Part shown: positions 61,707 to 64,000 of the stretch, one piece after another
Numbering within the stretch: the first letter of the stretch is position 1
How the letters are laid out: every line of letters starts with the position of its first letter
Origin: Opitutia bacterium ISCC 52
Lineage (GTDB): Bacteria > Verrucomicrobiota > Verrucomicrobiia > Opitutales > UBA2995
Length of the DNA: 64,000 nt
Assembly: GCA_014529675.2 (NCBI GenBank)
Contig: CP076040.1
Coordinates: 4,429,501 to 4,493,500, forward strand
Direction: 5' to 3'
Made by a program: the position numbers and the translations under genes
The notes under the pieces: model-generated
Told to the model about the DNA's origin: nothing
The model's database searches: none
What the model saw: the letters and a program-made list of their open reading frames with translations, nothing else

Positions 61707-63515
61707 ATGCAAAGCCACAAACGAACAAAATTAGCCAGAAGGGCATGGGTCGCCAGCAACGCCGTTAAGGACAGTTTTAAGCGCAATGCCCTGGATCTGT
61801 TTCCCATTCGCAAAGAGCTAAAGGGGTACACTGCCGGAACTGGCTTGGCAGATCTGAGAGCAGGTTTTAATGCAGCCCTACTCGCCTTTCCGCAAGGCAT
61901 GGCCTACGCTTTGATTGGTGGTCTGCCGGTACAATACGGTATCTATTGTGCAGCGTTAGCCAGTATTTTCGGGCCTTTGTTTTCAGGAAGTCGCTTTATC
62001 GCACTCGGTCCTACTAATGCGACCTCCGTTATGCTGATGAGTACCATCGGTGGCATGGTCCTGGTGTCGGAGAAGCTCGCTGCGATGCCTACTCTACTCT
62101 TGTTGGTAGCGCTGTTTTTGATCCTGGGGGCTATTCTCGGAGTTGCGAATCTGATCCAATACATTTCGCGAAGCGTGGTGACAGGCTATATCTCCGCTGC
62201 GGCCATCCTGATCATTGCCAATCAATTGGACAGTGTCATGGGATTTGAGATTCAGGGGGCCAGCACGTTTATCGCCGTACTGGAACGAACGTTCTCCTCT
62301 CTCGATCAAGTGCACTGGCCTTCGCTTGGCCTGGGAGTCATGACCTTGGTGGTCTATTTTGGACTGATCAAAAAACTGCCGATGTTACCCAATGTGGCGC
62401 TGACTCTGGTCGTAATGTCTGTGGTTGGAATTTTCTTCAACCGCAATGGTTACGAGCTAGTGATGTTGGATGAAGTACCATTGGGTATGTTGCCAGCAAG
62501 TTTGCCGATCCCGGATTTTGGACTGATCAATCAATTGGCTCCGGGAGCTCTGGCCATTGCATTCCTGGCGATTCTTGAAGGCTCGTCTATTGGAAAATCT
62601 CTGGCCGCTCGAACAGGTGCACGCATCAACAGCAATCAGGAAATGCTTGGTATGGGGGCAGCCAACTTGGCGAGTGCTTTCGTATCGGGAATGCCAGCGT
62701 CGGGATCTCTCACGAGGTCTGTGCTTAATTTCACCAGCGGAAGCCGGACTGCGATGTCGCATCTCTTTGCCGGGTTGTTGTGTTTGACCGGAGTGCTTAC
62801 ACTTGGCCCCTTTATTGGATACATTCCTCGGGCCGCATTGGCGGTAGTTGTTATCGGAGTGGGTATCTCGCTCATCAATCGGCATCAGATCCGTATTGTT
62901 TCCAAATCAACAACCACGGACGCTATAGTATTCTACCTCACCCTCATTGCTGGGCTGCTTTTCAAATTGGACTTCGCGATCTACCTAGGGACAGGGACTT
63001 CGATTGTGCTGTTTCTTAGGAAGGCGAGCACCCCTGAGTTAATCGAATACACCTTCAATGAGCAAGGTGACCTGACCGAGCTGAAGAAAAAGCAGGACCG
63101 GACAGATGAACATATATCGATTGTTCACGTGGAAGGCGAATTATTCTTTGGTGCGGCAGAACTGTTTCGTGACCAAATTCGCATCGTGAGTGAAGAGCCA
63201 AACTTGAAGGTGATCATTCTGAAGATGCGAAATGCACACCATTTGGACGCCACCACCATGATGGCTTTGGAGGAGTTAATTCTATATATCCGTGAACGGG
63301 GTCGGCGATTGATCGTAAGCGGAGCAAGAAGGGACGTCTATAAAGTCTTTAAAGGCTCAGGCATCCTGGCCGCAGTTGGGCGTCGAAATTTCTTCATGGA
63401 TACGCCCTCAAACCCGAACCTCTCAACCGCTAAAGCGCTCAAGCGTGCACAGGAGATTCTTGGCAAGAAGTCTGCAAAAGTAAGAATTTACGTGGATCCT
63501 AAAAACGAACCATAA
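61707..63515 (+). CDS. SulP-family anion transporter with C-terminal STAS domain
   Basis: 602 residues. After a basic N-terminus (SHKRTKLARRAWVAS) come about 12-14 hydrophobic segments with SulP landmarks: AGFNAALLAFPQGMAYALIGG, GSRFIALGPTNATSVML, RTGARINSNQEMLGMGAANLASA and SGSLTRSVLNF. A STAS domain at about 470-590 (VHVEGELFFGAAELF, LKMRNAHHLDATTMMALEEL) ends it. SulP proteins carry sulfate, bicarbonate or other anions, often as Na+ or H+ symporters; the substrate is unknown here. ATG 61707 is used, although TTG 61689 is possible. Confidence 0.93.
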   Translation: MQSHKRTKLARRAWVASNAVKDSFKRNALDLFPIRKELKGYTAGTGLADLRAGFNAALLAFPQGMAYALIGGLPVQYGIYCAALASIFGPLFSGSRFIALGPTNATSVMLMSTIGGMVLVSEKLAAMPTLLLLVALFLILGAILGVANLIQYISRSVVTGYISAAAILIIANQLDSVMGFEIQGASTFIAVLERTFSSLDQVHWPSLGLGVMTLVVYFGLIKKLPMLPNVALTLVVMSVVGIFFNRNGYELVMLDEVPLGMLPASLPIPDFGLINQLAPGALAIAFLAILEGSSIGKSLAARTGARINSNQEMLGMGAANLASAFVSGMPASGSLTRSVLNFTSGSRTAMSHLFAGLLCLTGVLTLGPFIGYIPRAALAVVVIGVGISLINRHQIRIVSKSTTTDAIVFYLTLIAGLLFKLDFAIYLGTGTSIVLFLRKASTPELIEYTFNEQGDLTELKKKQDRTDEHISIVHVEGELFFGAAELFRDQIRIVSEEPNLKVIILKMRNAHHLDATTMMALEELILYIRERGRRLIVSGARRDVYKVFKGSGILAAVGRRNFFMDTPSNPNLSTAKALKRAQEILGKKSAKVRIYVDPKNEP

Positions 63516-63591
63516 ATGTAATTTCACCTCAGACTAAATCAGGAATTTCACAGAGTTTAGATGTCGAGCTTGACGAGGACAGAATGATGAA

Positions 63592-63610
63592 GCGCATGTG
63601 GGTGCGTGAC
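63592..63610 (+). repeat. Second copy of the palindromic intergenic element
   Basis: GCGCATGTGGGTGCGTGAC matches 33493-33511 at 16 of 19 bases, in a similar purine-rich setting (GACGA upstream in both). It lies in the 235-bp gap between the SulP and MazG genes, where no other feature is evident. Confidence 0.4.
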
Positions 63611-63750
63611 TGAATGATAGACGACGGAACACTCGGCCTGTCAGTCGGAGGATGGATGCAATCATCAATCCAAGAGTATAATACACATGAAAAAGCTGAA
63701 CTTCTGACCATACTACTCGCCCCAAGCATCCATCCGCGGAAATTTCTCAT

Positions 63751-64000
63751 CTAGAGCTCAGTATACTTGTCTGCCCTACCCTTGGCTTTCTCAACCGGGT
63801 ATTTTTCAGCATTGGCCTTCATTTTTGCCTGAATGATGGTAGCAACATCCAACTTGGTGATGTTCGCAAATTCGAGGGCGTAGATGATGATATCAGCAAG
63901 CTCTTCCGCTATTGCCTGGTGTTTTTTCGGATTATCAAGCGCATCAAAGGATTGTTGGCCATCATGCCAAAGAAAATGCTCCATCAATTCCGCAGCTTCA
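63751..64000 (-). CDS. MazG-like nucleotide pyrophosphohydrolase, 5' end outside window
   Basis: 83 visible C-terminal codons, open to the right edge. EAAELMEHFLWH gives the first E-x-x-E pair, and EELADIIIYALEFAN gives the E-x-x-D pair of the all-alpha NTP-pyrophosphatase (MazG/dCTPP1-like) fold, which binds Mg2+ and hydrolyses dNTPs or NTPs to monophosphates. The tail KYPVEKAKGRADKYTEL is the common end of the dCTP pyrophosphatase-type members. Single-domain size suggests a house-cleaning enzyme. Confidence 0.85.
   Translation of the reverse strand, partial: EAAELMEHFLWHDGQQSFDALDNPKKHQAIAEELADIIIYALEFANITKLDVATIIQAKMKANAEKYPVEKAKGRADKYTEL

Overview
The window most likely comes from a Verrucomicrobiota bacterium of the Opitutae/Puniceicoccales type, probably marine. 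This is inferred from gene content, not from a marker-gene search. The pointers are Tat-exported Gfo/Idh/MocA oxidoreductases, a tandem 3-keto-disaccharide hydrolase (DUF1080) protein, an N-sulfoglucosamine-sulfohydrolase-like sulfatase, DUF6797/cytochrome c and DUF6807 proteins, a TonB-dependent receptor with a carboxypeptidase-regulatory N-terminus, and PPi-type phosphofructokinase. There are no rRNA genes, no confident tRNA genes, no CRISPR arrays and no intact insertion sequences.

Layout. 0-9.7 kb: cell-envelope and small housekeeping genes (YdbH-like partial gene, RarD-type permease, secreted repeat protein, FKBP lipoprotein, phosphodiester glycosidase-like protein, DUF72 protein, GluQ-RS). 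9.7-10.6 kb: no gene; the minus strand looks like a single large structured RNA of about 800 nt closed by a 16-bp long-range helix. 10.9-13.8 kb: exported peroxiredoxin, DtxR-type metalloregulator and a GH20-like glycosidase. 14-21.8 kb: a signalling block with a double-receiver hybrid kinase, TolC-like protein, SixA-like protein without its catalytic His, a second structured-RNA candidate (19.1-19.3 kb), a receiver/kinase gene split by a stop codon, and a truncated flavoprotein fused to a degenerate kinase. 21.8-39.4 kb: valS followed by polysaccharide and sugar catabolism genes on both strands, with two more genes split by nonsense codons. 39.5-45.3 kb: an AAA+ ATPase behind an 81-bp inverted repeat, then CorA, MscS, a DHH/DHHA1 phosphodiesterase and a diadenylate cyclase fused to YbbR; the last two form a plausible c-di-AMP make/break pair. 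45.3-49.99 kb: a condensation-domain/sulfatase chimera and a DUF1080-Gfo/Idh/MocA-SDR run. 50-64 kb: pfk, purB, ferritin, phytase-like propeller with TonB receptor, cinA-holA, a uvrC that lacks the Fe-S cysteines, a SulP transporter and a partial MazG.

Two themes stand out. First, the non-coding DNA at 9.75-10.55 kb (minus) and 19.10-19.32 kb (plus) is dense in nested helices whose G.U wobbles hold only on one strand, which is the signature of folded RNA. Second, the window has unusual gene damage: three genes interrupted by three different stop codons (TAA, TGA, TAG) and three ORFs that join unrelated domains or coding pieces, consistent with genome erosion by point mutation and deletion, or with assembly error.
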